Shown piece by piece: positions 29,192-37,049 of a stretch of 64,000 bases of DNA. This DNA comes from an uncultured Lachnospiraceae bacterium (GTDB lineage: Bacteria > Bacillota > Clostridia > Lachnospirales > Lachnospiraceae). The stretch lies in assembly GCA_910587635.1 (NCBI GenBank), contig CAJUNB010000027.1, positions 62,001-126,000 on the forward strand, written 5' to 3'. The notes under the pieces are model-generated. The model did not search any database. It was not told the DNA's origin and worked only from the letters and a program-made list of their open reading frames with translations. Both the position numbers and the translations under genes were made by a program. The number at the start of each line of letters is the position of its first letter. The first letter of the stretch is position 1.

Positions 29192-29650
29192 TCACTCTGC
29201 AAGGCTCTCTGCGTTCCTGTATTCTTCCTCTTTCAAATTCTCATAGGCTCTTTGCAGCAGCCCTTGTAATACCTGCTTCTCATCTTCTGTCATATCCTTC
29301 ATTAAAATCCTGTCTATCCGCAGCTTCCCCAGAGCCATTTCCTCCATAATCTTTTCGCCTTCTGCAGTCAGACAGATCTGCCGGGAACGGCTTCCCTGCT
29401 TTCTGTCCTTCCGCACAATCAGTTCCTTTTTCTCCAAAAGCTTGATCACATGTATTACACTTGTGTGCTTTACATCAAAATAAGAGGCAATATCAGATAT
29501 CCCACACTCCCCCCCATTTTGATAATGCAGATATTCCATTATTTCCATCTGCGTTCCCGTCAGCCCCAGGGTTTTCAGCCGTCTGTTCTTGCCCCGCTCC
29601 AGCCGATTACCTATCTTTTTCAAATACATCCCAACTTCACTTGTAAACAA
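29192..29650 (-). CDS. MarR-family transcriptional regulator
   Basis: A winged-helix dimeric repressor of about 153 residues. The reading frame is open further upstream, but the family-like part starts near VGMYLKKIGNRLERGKNRRLKTLGLTGTQMEIMEYLH. The recognition region is ISDIASYFDVKHTSVIHVIKLLEKKELI, followed by the wing RKDRKQGSRSRQICLTAEGEKI. A strong AGGAGG lies 7 bases before a TTG at 29650, which I take as the start. The ATG at 29656 is only one base from that Shine-Dalgarno, so it is less likely. A 22-bp perfect palindrome sits at the promoter, indicating autoregulation and control of the downstream MATE and AmmeMemoRadiSam genes. Confidence 0.9.
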   Translation of the reverse strand: MFTSEVGMYLKKIGNRLERGKNRRLKTLGLTGTQMEIMEYLHYQNGGECGISDIASYFDVKHTSVIHVIKLLEKKELIVRKDRKQGSRSRQICLTAEGEKIMEEMALGKLRIDRILMKDMTEDEKQVLQGLLQRAYENLKEEEYRNAESLAE

Positions 29651-29728
29651 TGCCATACCTCCTAGACTGAAGAAGAATTTCCCCCATCCACTCCGGCGCT
29701 CTCCAAATCCTTCTTCCTGAACAGGCAA

Positions 29729-29750
29729 AATATGTAGCATGCTACATATT
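29729..29750. promoter_or_regulatory. 22-bp perfect palindrome, probable MarR operator
   Basis: The half-site AATATGTAGCA is followed directly by its exact reverse complement. It overlaps the end of the predicted -10 element and the expected transcription start of the marR operon. The size and symmetry suit a MarR dimer. Confidence 0.8.
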
Positions 29751-29774
29751 ACACCAGATTTCATAAATTTGCAA
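29746..29774 (-). promoter_or_regulatory. Promoter of the marR-MATE-amr operon
   Basis: On the minus strand TTGCAA (29774-29769) and TAATAT (29751-29746) are separated by 17 bp. The palindromic operator begins inside the -10, so bound repressor would block polymerase. Confidence 0.72.
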
Positions 29775-29826
29775 CTGTTTTTTTCCGGGGAAATGATGTA
29801 TGATAGGAAAAACAGGAGGATTTTTC

Positions 29827-30915
29827 ATGAAACGATTCTATCTGCTCAATATAGCCGCCATTCTTGGCGTATTATCTATATCTCTCACTGTCTCTGCTTC
29901 TGAAGTCCCCTCTTCCGAAGGTTTTTCCTGGGTAATACTGTCCGATGAAGAACCGGAAGAAAATAGCGATGACGATCGTGACAAGACTACAGACAGTGAC
30001 AGCGACAAAGGTACAGATACAGATAATGACGATCATAATGACAATGATAACACCAAAGACAATGAAAGTGATCGTAATGATAATGATAGTGACAACCGCG
30101 ATGACGACAACAGCAATAAGAGTATTTACCCTTCCGAAACGATCTATTCCAAAGCAGAAATCGAAGATATGATCGCAGAAAAATACGAGGAACTGGACGA
30201 AGCCTACGAAATAGAAGACAAATTTAAAAAGACAAAGACGATCGATGGCATTGATTCCTTCATTCTCAATTTCTGTGGAGACCCTTTACAAGATAAAAAA
30301 ATCGCTTTTTTAGGCGACAGTATAACCGCCGGAAGCGGTGGTACTCTGACTCCCGACGGCAGTGGCCTGGGCTATACAGATTTTATTGCCAAATATACTT
30401 CTGCCAAGATCATCAATCTGGGTATCGGAGGCGCGCCCTTTGATGGCAGCAATAACGACGATGCCCTTGTCAACCGTTATAAGGACATCCCCAAAGATAC
30501 GGATATCATCGTCCTGTTCGGCGGCATCAACGATCTGTTCGCTGGAGCAGAACATTTCGGCTCACCGGATGAACTGAAAGAAGGTACTTACTGTGGTGAC
30601 CTTTACAAAACCTTTCAGCAGATCGATAAACGTCATCCCGATGCAGAGGTCTATATCGTTATTACCTATCCCAATAAAATGGAACAGTACCAGCAGTACA
30701 CCGATGATAAATGGCAGGATTATGCAGATGTACAGATACAGCTGGCACATAAATTTGATTTTCGTATCATCAATCTCTATGAAGAGGGCTTTCTGGACAG
30801 CAATGATTCAAAAGTGAGAAATGCATTTTTCAAAGACGATATCCATCCTGACGATTTGGGAAGTGAAATATTGGGGAGACACATTCTCGTCCATCTGATT
30901 CGAAAACACTTATAA
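29827..30915 (+). CDS. Secreted SGNH/GDSL hydrolase with Asp/Asn-rich linker
   Basis: A 362-residue exported esterase-type protein. A signal peptide (MKRFYLLN, hydrophobic core, ending near TVSASE) is followed by an extreme low-complexity region (residues about 40-95) made almost only of Asp, Asn, Ser, Thr and Lys, then a short coiled helix. The catalytic domain has the SGNH blocks: block I GDSITAGSGG with the nucleophilic Ser (about residue 165), a Gly in NLGIGGAPF, GGINDLFAG with the Asn, and DDIHPDDLG with the Asp-x-x-His pair near the C-terminus. The substrate may be an acyl or acetyl ester of surface glycan. The ATG at 29827 has AGGAGG 7 bases upstream. It is divergent from the marR operon. 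Confidence 0.88.
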   Translation: MKRFYLLNIAAILGVLSISLTVSASEVPSSEGFSWVILSDEEPEENSDDDRDKTTDSDSDKGTDTDNDDHNDNDNTKDNESDRNDNDSDNRDDDNSNKSIYPSETIYSKAEIEDMIAEKYEELDEAYEIEDKFKKTKTIDGIDSFILNFCGDPLQDKKIAFLGDSITAGSGGTLTPDGSGLGYTDFIAKYTSAKIINLGIGGAPFDGSNNDDALVNRYKDIPKDTDIIVLFGGINDLFAGAEHFGSPDELKEGTYCGDLYKTFQQIDKRHPDAEVYIVITYPNKMEQYQQYTDDKWQDYADVQIQLAHKFDFRIINLYEEGFLDSNDSKVRNAFFKDDIHPDDLGSEILGRHILVHLIRKHL

Positions 30916-30942
30916 TAAATAACACTCCGTATATTATTCATT

Positions 30943-31022
30943 CATAACGCACGCTACAAATCACATATAGACAATTTTTTATCATAACACGCATTTTCAT
31001 AACACATGTATTTACATAACAC
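30943..31022. repeat. Direct repeats of CATAACAC in the gap between convergent genes
   Basis: CATAACAC occurs at 30983, 30998 and 31015, and a close variant CATAACGC at 30943. The spacing of the last three is 15 and 17 bp. They lie between the convergent SGNH and M56 genes; no function is evident. Confidence 0.5.
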
Positions 31023-31029
31023 ACCAAAT

Positions 31030-31063
31030 CCCGGAGAATGTTTTTAAGTGTACATTCCCCGGG
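31030..31063. terminator. Hairpin between convergent SGNH and M56 genes
   Basis: CCCGG-A-GAATGT pairs with ACATTC-C-CCGGG, an 11-bp stem with one mismatch. The T-tracts on both sides are weak, but its position between two converging genes supports a bidirectional terminator. Confidence 0.65.
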
Positions 31064-31074
31064 TTCTGTATGAT

Positions 31075-32676
31075 TTACTCTTTTGCTCTCAGTTTCTCCA
31101 GATTGTCTTCGATCTTATCCAGTATTCTCTGACGCTGCTCTTCTGTCAACGTTCCGTTTTTTACTGCAGTGTCAAAGACTGACATCATCCTTTCCGTCTC
31201 CTGCTCATATACTTCTGCTGTCAATGGAGAAGATTCCGGGCGCCATTCCTGCTCCGGTGCCATAATGGACAACGGGTCCAGACCGCCTCCATAGACAATC
31301 CCATTTTCTTCATACCGCTCTTCAAAAGCAGGCTTGTATATGACAAACTCCCCTTTCCCGTTATCTGCTTTTAATTTCTCCAAAGCAGCTTCCATTCTTT
31401 TCACAACTTCATTTTTGTCTCCTCCTTCTCCATCGGCGTATTTCTTCACCTGATCTATGACAGTCTCGTACTCTTCAGGAGTATACAGCTCAAAGATACC
31501 GCCCAGCGTAGGATCATCCAAATATGCGGCAGCCGCATCCACTGCCTCCTCCTCTGTCTGCCCGGTACTTATTCTTATTTCCGTACCACCCGAATTTGCC
31601 GTCACCACTAACGTTTCTCCTCTATCGGTCTCTTTCGTTTCCTCTTCCCCCACCACTACGGCCTCACTATCTGTCGGTACCGGCTCCTTATCTTTCTCCG
31701 AACGTTTTTCAGCCGGTGTGACCACATATATCACTACCGAGCCCGCAATTAATATAAGAGACAATACAATCCCCATGATTGTTACCTTTTTCTTTTTCAT
31801 AATATGTAATATCCTTTCTTTCATAAAATGCTGCATAAAGCAGGAAGCCAGTAGGTTCACCTCTGTCTTTTGAGCCTCCCATTCCAGCAATACTCCTGCA
31901 TATGCAGACCGTTTTCCATTTCCAATCATCCGAATTACTTCTTCATCACATGCCAGCTCTATATCCCGGTTGGCCAGATAATACATTATCCATACGAAAG
32001 GATTGAACCAATGGCAGGTAAGCACTGCTGCAAGACATATTTTTCCGAGCGCATCCAGGCGCTTTATATGGGCCAGCTCATGAAGCAATATATAATCCAG
32101 CCTCTCGGAATTTTCCAAATCCATCTTTTTAGGTAATAAAATAACCGGATGTACAATTCCATAAGTCAGAGGAGAACAGATTCTGTCAGATATCCGTACT
32201 TTTACATGGCGGCGCAGACTATGCGCGCTGTTAATTCTATCCTCGCTCTCCCTGCTTCCAAAATTTTCTTTTCCCATTGGCAGTGACTGGCGAAAAATGC
32301 AGATACAGTGCAAATAAGTGTACAGAAAATACAGTCCAAGACAGAAAATTCCTATCAGCCATATAATCTTCCAGATTACGGTATTCGATTGTGCCACCCT
32401 GTCCTGGATAACATCAAACCCCAGTGGAATTTTGGGCATATTCAATGTCTGGGCAATATCCTCTACTTCTGTCTGCATTTGCAGAGACGTTACTGCCATC
32501 CGGCCCATTTTTTCAATAGGCCTCAAAAGCCCATCCGGCATCATTAATTTACAGCATATGATACCCCAAACCAGCATCAGTACATTTCCCGAAACTTTGT
32601 TTTTCACTGCAGGTCTTACCGCAATCATAAGTATAATGAGAACTGATGCAGATATACTCATTTGAAATATTTCCAT
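31075..32676 (-). CDS. BlaR1/MecR1-type M56 metallopeptidase with an unrecognised extracellular domain
   Basis: A 533-residue membrane sensor protease. The N-terminal half has about four hydrophobic helices and the M56 domain with the zinc motif HELAH (about residue 200), plus the flanking block SPLTYGIVHPVILLPKKM and the third-ligand region ELACDEEVI. A further membrane helix (about 300-320) leads to an extracellular part of about 210 residues, rich in Glu and Lys. It lacks the penicillin-binding SxxK/KTG motifs of BlaR1, so the signal is probably not a beta-lactam. It contains LDDPTLGGIFELYTPEEYE and ends in a helical LTEEQRQRILDKIEDN segment. GGAGTGA precedes the ATG at 32676. It lies 7 bp after BlaI. 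Confidence 0.85.
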   Translation of the reverse strand: MEIFQMSISASVLIILMIAVRPAVKNKVSGNVLMLVWGIICCKLMMPDGLLRPIEKMGRMAVTSLQMQTEVEDIAQTLNMPKIPLGFDVIQDRVAQSNTVIWKIIWLIGIFCLGLYFLYTYLHCICIFRQSLPMGKENFGSRESEDRINSAHSLRRHVKVRISDRICSPLTYGIVHPVILLPKKMDLENSERLDYILLHELAHIKRLDALGKICLAAVLTCHWFNPFVWIMYYLANRDIELACDEEVIRMIGNGKRSAYAGVLLEWEAQKTEVNLLASCFMQHFMKERILHIMKKKKVTIMGIVLSLILIAGSVVIYVVTPAEKRSEKDKEPVPTDSEAVVVGEEETKETDRGETLVVTANSGGTEIRISTGQTEEEAVDAAAAYLDDPTLGGIFELYTPEEYETVIDQVKKYADGEGGDKNEVVKRMEAALEKLKADNGKGEFVIYKPAFEERYEENGIVYGGGLDPLSIMAPEQEWRPESSPLTAEVYEQETERMMSVFDTAVKNGTLTEEQRQRILDKIEDNLEKLRAKE

Positions 32677-32683
32677 GTGATGT

Positions 32684-33043
32684 TCACTCCATCTCATCAA
32701 TCATTTGTTTTAACTTTTTTATCTCCTCTTTCGACATCTTTTTTTGCTGCAACAGAGCAGAAAATAAAAGAGGAACTGAACCGCCGAATACCCGATTCAC
32801 AAACTCATCTGTATCGTTTTCAATTGCCTGCTCTTTTGTAATTCTGGCTCTGCATAAGAAACCCGGCTCCAACCGTTCAATCAGTCCTTTCTGAATGCAT
32901 TTCTTAATTACGGTATAAGTCGTATTTTTATTCCAGCCTATTTTTTCATTCAAAATCAGAGATATTTCCTTCGCTGTCATATCACCTTCTTCCCAGATAA
33001 CTTCCATTACTTTTCGTTCAGAATCGAATAATTTTTCTTCCAT
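32684..33043 (-). CDS. BlaI/MecI-family transcriptional repressor
   Basis: A 119-residue winged-helix repressor. The family pattern is clear: LFDSERKVMEVIWEEGDMTAKEISLILN, then WNKNTTYTVIKKCIQKGLIER, and a C-terminal dimerisation helix ending KKMSKEEIKKLKQMIDEME. The cleavage region used by M56 proteases in Bla systems would lie in the C-terminal half. The frame is open further upstream, but AAAGGTG and the homologous start (MEEKLFDSE) favour the ATG at 33043. The gene is followed directly by its cognate M56 partner. Inverted repeats at its promoter suggest autorepression. Confidence 0.9.
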   Translation of the reverse strand: MEEKLFDSERKVMEVIWEEGDMTAKEISLILNEKIGWNKNTTYTVIKKCIQKGLIERLEPGFLCRARITKEQAIENDTDEFVNRVFGGSVPLLFSALLQQKKMSKEEIKKLKQMIDEME

Positions 33044-33078
33044 TATTGTGCACGCACCTTTCATCATTGTACTACTAC

Positions 33079-33125
33079 GATAGTCTATCTGTTTACAGAC
33101 TATCACAGTAGTCTGTATGTGTCAA
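33079..33125 (-). promoter_or_regulatory. BlaI promoter with overlapping operator repeats
   Basis: On the minus strand TTGACA (33125-33120) and TAGTCT (33102-33097) are 17 bp apart. Two interlocking inverted repeats cover the -10 and start region: GATAGTCT/AGACTATC and CAGACTA/TAGTCTG. The AGTCTG core occurs three times, which fits cooperative binding of a dimeric BlaI-type repressor. Confidence 0.7.
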
Positions 33126-33193
33126 CTATTTTTGAAAAAAACATGCCAGTCCTTTTGGGTGAAGCAGCTATTTCCTCTCTGCGAGCTGTGCAT

Positions 33194-33230
33194 AAAAAAC
33201 GACCCCGCTTCCATTTCTGAAATCGGGGCC
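33194..33230 (-). terminator. Intrinsic terminator of the LRR gene
   Basis: On the minus strand GGCCCCG pairs with CGGGGTC, with extra pairing inside (TTTC/GAAG-like), followed by six T residues. It lies about 50 bp past the stop of the LRR protein. Confidence 0.85.
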
Positions 33231-33279
33231 GCAAACTGTTCTCTTTATTTTCCAATCATCTTTTTTGTACTATCTACTC

Positions 33280-35262
33280 TCACTGGATAATCTCCACGTC
33301 CTTATCTATCCCCTTCAGTTCTCCCACAGCATTATCTGTAATGTTTAAATATGTCAGCTGCTCCAGCTGCATAAGTGGAGAAAGATCCGTAATATAATTG
33401 TCCTGTACACTCAGTCTGGAAAGATTTTTCAATTCCCGTGCAAACTCCAGATCTGTCAACTCATTGCTGTCAAGATACAATTCCTCCAGATTGGGAAACT
33501 TTTGCAGAAAATCAAGATGCTCACAAAACACCACGTCATCGTACCACACATCTGTCATCCCTCCATAGGACTGCACATAATAATTCTCATGAAGAGACAT
33601 CCCTTTCATACTCAACACCCGAAGGGAAGGATTCTCCTGTATTTTATCAAATCTAATTTCAAAAATACCATTATCCAGATACAGCTCTTCCAGCCCGGCA
33701 TGGTTGAAAACAGAAGAAACATCCCCTGTGACCTGGACAAAATAATCGTAACCAATCCAGCCGGTCCCATCCCGGTTTCCATTGAAGTCTGCACATTTCA
33801 GATTTGTCATGCCATCCAGAAAACTGAGCGTATTCAGGTAATATGCCGCCGAATTCCAGACGGAATAAAAAGTCAGACGCTCTACCCCTGTAAGGGTAGA
33901 GAGCGCATCCGCACCATCCACATTACAATTATGAATCGACAAGTCCTTTATTCCCGTCAGGCCCCGCAGGGACGAGACTGACATGAATCCGCTGATATCC
34001 AGCCGTTCCAGATCTGTCAGCCCGGAAAGGTCCGGGTCTGTCTGACTCGTCATTTTATCGATCGTCAGCTCCGTGAGACTGGTTATCTGTCCTACCGGCC
34101 CGAAATCCTGTACTTCTCTATTACCGATCAGACACAGACTCTCTAATTTGGGGAGCTCTGCCAGTGACTCCAGACTGATAACGGCCGTTTCTTTTAATGT
34201 CAGAGAACGTAAAAGCGGCAAATCCTTTAAAAACCCAACATCCCGTATGATGTCAGATTCCAGGGACAGCACTTCCAATCCTTTCATAACGGAAATGGCA
34301 GAATAATCCTTGACGCGTACCTTATCCTCATCCAGAGAAATAATGGAATCTGAATTGCAAGTATCTTCCAGTACCAGTTCCTTTAACTTTTTCAGAGAAA
34401 CGAGCTGCTTTAAATTCACCTCCGGCAAATCCTGAATATACAGCTTCTCTACATTGGCAAATTCAGCTATTCCCTCCATAGATTCTATCCGGGCTACTCC
34501 CAGTTCTGTTATCTGTCCCGGATCTGAAACTATCTTTGCAATGTCGGAAATTTCCGTTCCCCTGACGCTGATTCCCTTTAACGCCTTCAGTTCCTTTAAA
34601 TACATGCCTTCAGGCAACCGGGAATCCAGTTCCAGCCGCACCAGCCCCTTAAAGTTCTGAATATCCGAAGTCTCCCATTCCATTATGGGAAAAACAAGGC
34701 ATCTGATGTCCGGCGAATCGCCATAGGGATCATCAAAACTGTACCACACATAGTCCGCTTCCGATGAAGTTGCTATCCTCAAATAGGTGATCCGGTTTAA
34801 CTCTTCCTGCGAAACTCCGGTATTTTTCTCAAATATTTCTTCCAGCATGGCTTCGTACAGATGACTGCCTGCCGAAATCTCTTCCACTTCGTTTACGACC
34901 TCTCCATAACTGCCATAATCATCGTCATAGGGACTGTCTATATCCGGTAAAAAATCCGATCTTCTGGAAGCACGCATCGAACCTGCAAAAAGAACCGCAA
35001 GAACAATCAAAAAAACAACCGCGCCCGCTGCCACAGCAATCCAGCCCATCAGCATGGAATAATCCTTGTCCTTATTGGATGCATTCGGATAGACTCTAAT
35101 AGGCTCCCGGGGATATATATTATAATTGGTAATGTTCTGTACCTTTTCATCGTCCAGCCAAAACTGGTTCCCACAGTATTCGCATGTCACCAGTCTGGAC
35201 TGGGCATTTTCCAATCGAAGCCTTCCTCCACAGGAAGGACAGTTAATTTCAACTATTTTCAT
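33280..35262 (-). CDS. Zinc-ribbon, single-pass membrane protein with leucine-rich repeats
   Basis: A 660-residue protein with three parts. The N-terminus is a zinc ribbon, CPSCGG...CEYCGNQF (residues about 8-38). A single membrane helix follows at about 72-93 (MGWIAVAAGAVVFLIVLAVLF). The remaining 550 residues are mostly leucine-rich repeats of about 22 residues in the internalin-like style, for example SLTELTIDKMTSQTDPDLSGL and FPNLEELYLDSNELTDLEF, ending in NLSRLSVQDNYITDLSPLMQL. With no signal peptide before the ribbon, the ribbon is probably cytoplasmic and the repeats external. It may be a surface binding or signalling protein. It has its own promoter and terminator and appears monocistronic. 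Confidence 0.85.
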   Translation of the reverse strand: MKIVEINCPSCGGRLRLENAQSRLVTCEYCGNQFWLDDEKVQNITNYNIYPREPIRVYPNASNKDKDYSMLMGWIAVAAGAVVFLIVLAVLFAGSMRASRRSDFLPDIDSPYDDDYGSYGEVVNEVEEISAGSHLYEAMLEEIFEKNTGVSQEELNRITYLRIATSSEADYVWYSFDDPYGDSPDIRCLVFPIMEWETSDIQNFKGLVRLELDSRLPEGMYLKELKALKGISVRGTEISDIAKIVSDPGQITELGVARIESMEGIAEFANVEKLYIQDLPEVNLKQLVSLKKLKELVLEDTCNSDSIISLDEDKVRVKDYSAISVMKGLEVLSLESDIIRDVGFLKDLPLLRSLTLKETAVISLESLAELPKLESLCLIGNREVQDFGPVGQITSLTELTIDKMTSQTDPDLSGLTDLERLDISGFMSVSSLRGLTGIKDLSIHNCNVDGADALSTLTGVERLTFYSVWNSAAYYLNTLSFLDGMTNLKCADFNGNRDGTGWIGYDYFVQVTGDVSSVFNHAGLEELYLDNGIFEIRFDKIQENPSLRVLSMKGMSLHENYYVQSYGGMTDVWYDDVVFCEHLDFLQKFPNLEELYLDSNELTDLEFARELKNLSRLSVQDNYITDLSPLMQLEQLTYLNITDNAVGELKGIDKDVEIIQ

Positions 35263-35321
35263 CTTTTCCCCTCAACAGACCTACTCATTTGCCTCAATTC
35301 GACAAAAAATATTACAGATCT

Positions 35322-35350
35322 ATTTTATGATAATCAGTCTGCATCGTCAA
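35322..35350 (-). promoter_or_regulatory. Promoter of the LRR gene
   Basis: On the minus strand TTGACG (35350-35345) and TAAAAT (35327-35322) are spaced by 17 bp, about 60 bp upstream of the start codon. The rest of the 245-bp gap to the BFD gene holds no other clear element. Confidence 0.72.
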
Positions 35351-35507
35351 GGTATTCTGCAGGTAGCCTGTTTCTAAAAATCGTATGACTTTTATCATAG
35401 ACAACTTTTTCTGTGACGAATAGCTACTCTATGTCAGTTTATGCCCACTCCATGTATAAATATTTCTCTTCTGCACATCCTATCCAGGAAAGGCAGGTAA
35501 AAGTATT

Positions 35508-35699
35508 ATGGATCTGAACAAAACAGTATGTTTTTGTATGGGCGTTACTAACGGTATGATAAAAGATGCCGTATATAATGGTGCCAATACACTGGAAGAA
35601 TTGCAGGAAATTACCGGAGCAGGTACTGTATGTGGTGCATGTCTTGAAGATGTGAAACATCTTTTGGAATGTTTCATAGCAGAACGGGACAGAAAATAA
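35508..35699 (+). CDS. BFD-like [2Fe-2S]-binding protein
   Basis: A 63-residue protein with the bacterioferritin-associated ferredoxin fold. The four cysteine ligands are CFC (residues 8 and 10) and CGAC (about 42 and 45), separated by the typical helix (GMIKDAVYNGANTLEELQEITGAG). BFD domains bind a [2Fe-2S] cluster and help release iron from bacterioferritin or serve as accessory domains in dehydrogenases. No bacterioferritin gene is nearby, so the partner is unknown. The gene stands alone, followed by a terminator. AGGT lies about 10 bases before the ATG. Confidence 0.87.
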   Translation: MDLNKTVCFCMGVTNGMIKDAVYNGANTLEELQEITGAGTVCGACLEDVKHLLECFIAERDRK

Positions 35700-35722
35700 G
35701 GCATCCTTTGCCTTATTTTTTT
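35693..35722 (+). terminator. Intrinsic terminator of the BFD gene
   Basis: AATAAGGCA and TGCCTTATT form a perfect 9-bp stem that overlaps the stop codon and is followed by seven T residues. Confidence 0.93.
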
Positions 35723-35770
35723 GTCCCTCCCAATGAGCGTGCGTTCCTTTGTTCACTGAGGGTAATCAAA

Positions 35771-36778
35771 TCAGTTGGCCCCATACAGTTTTTTCCATGT
35801 GGCACCTTTGGCAGTCAGTATGCCATCCTGATTTTTGACAGATGATTTTACCACATTGGATTGATACAGTTTGATTGCCTTGCACATCCCGTTTCCAAAG
35901 ACAGGGACTTTGTTCTCATCGGCTTCAATGCTGCCTGTATAATATCCCAGTGCCTGCATATATCGCTCCAGAGGTGTTACAATGGCATGGGTCTGATTTT
36001 GAGACATGCTGACTGTCACTGTCTTACTTAATATCTCTGTTGCTCTGGCTGTCGCAGAGACTCCCCATATCTCCCGGCTGTCTTTGATAAAATCTGATAA
36101 ATGATAATCGACTTTCTCCTCCGGAACACTGTCCACAGATGCCTCAATGTCCACATACCACAAATTCAGGTCGACATGACCGTCAATACCATCCACACGT
36201 CCCATTGAAGTATACTGCCATCCGTACCTCTCACCGTCAAAATTTGTTGGAGTTTTTTCCATATTCACAGGATCTGTGATCTTCATTTCTTTTTTGTTTC
36301 CATTATAGTATCTCGCTTCCCATCCTTTTCGATACTGAGGTTTTACATATTCTATTATTTTATCAAGATGTCTGTCATAATAGGCCATACCAAAATAAAC
36401 CCCAAATTCACATCCTCCCTCTGTGATGACATCTCCAAACGTATTGATAATATCTGCAGCCCGTCTGTCAGTAGGCAAACTTTTATCTTCATAATCCAGC
36501 CAGACAAAAGGGTGCCTGTCAGGACCGAGAATCTTTAAAATTTTTGCGGCATCCGACGCTGCTTTGTCGATGTCCGCCGCATAGGTATAATGATATACTC
36601 CCTGTACAGGAACTCCCGCTGCCAGACATCCCGCCCAATTTTTTTCAAATTGGTGATCGGGCGTCATGTCTTTTCTGGCAACTTTCAGAATCGCAAATTC
36701 TATTCCTGCCGCTTTTACTTTTTTCCAGTCAATGAGCCCCTGATAGGATGATACATCTATGCCTCTGTATATTTTCAT
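35771..36778 (-). CDS. GH25 lysozyme with C-terminal peptidoglycan-binding-like domain
   Basis: A 335-residue muramidase. The GH25 core (about 1-205) has GIDVSSYQG at the N-terminus, the DxE catalytic pair in WLDYEDK (about residue 95), GVYFGMAYYDR, and the closing GWQYTSMGRVDGIDGHVDLNLWY. The C-terminal part (about 230-335) looks like a peptidoglycan-binding repeat (LERYMQALGYYTGSIEADE...GMCKAIKLYQSNVV). There is no signal peptide, so release would need lysis, a holin or a non-classical route, as for phage endolysins. No other phage genes are near. A weak promoter (ATGACA, 17 bp, TATGAT) is seen upstream. Confidence 0.88.
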   Translation of the reverse strand: MKIYRGIDVSSYQGLIDWKKVKAAGIEFAILKVARKDMTPDHQFEKNWAGCLAAGVPVQGVYHYTYAADIDKAASDAAKILKILGPDRHPFVWLDYEDKSLPTDRRAADIINTFGDVITEGGCEFGVYFGMAYYDRHLDKIIEYVKPQYRKGWEARYYNGNKKEMKITDPVNMEKTPTNFDGERYGWQYTSMGRVDGIDGHVDLNLWYVDIEASVDSVPEEKVDYHLSDFIKDSREIWGVSATARATEILSKTVTVSMSQNQTHAIVTPLERYMQALGYYTGSIEADENKVPVFGNGMCKAIKLYQSNVVKSSVKNQDGILTAKGATWKKLYGAN

Positions 36779-36884
36779 CGCTTCCCCCTGTTCACTGAAA
36801 GTAGTATCTGTTTCTTAATATCATATGCAGCCATAGTATTCCTGTCATAATGAGAAAATACGATAGAGAAAATAAAAAAATTAC

Positions 36885-36914
36885 TTGACAAGCTATAGAA
36901 AATAATAGTATACT
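36885..36914 (+). promoter_or_regulatory. Promoter of the tRNA-Val/tRNA-Met operon
   Basis: TTGACA (36885-36890) and TATACT (36909-36914) lie 18 bp apart. The start would fall about 30 bp upstream of tRNA-Val, as expected for a stable RNA promoter. Confidence 0.82.
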
Positions 36915-36953
36915 AACAAAGTGGGTTGCGGAGATTACATAGCCTGTATGAAT

Positions 36954-37026
36954 GGGATCTTAGCTCAGCTGGGAGAGCATCTGCCTTACAAGCAGAGGGT
37001 CATAGGTTCGAGCCCTATAGGTCCCA
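36954..37026 (+). tRNA. tRNA-Val (anticodon TAC)
   Basis: A 73-nt cloverleaf. The acceptor stem GGGATCT pairs with AGGTCCC (one G-U), the D arm is AGCTCAGCTGGGAGAGC, the anticodon stem CTGCC/GGCAG-type pairing encloses loop CTTACAA with TAC at 36987-36989, and the T arm has GGTTCGAGCC. CCA is not encoded. Confidence 0.96.
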
Positions 37027-37049
37027 CTCATTTTCACAATATCATATAT

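Noticed and set aside
31075..32676. Beta-lactam receptor BlaR1
   Set aside because: The external domain lacks SxxK, SxN and KTG motifs and no beta-lactamase gene is adjacent. Only the M56 part is shared with BlaR1.
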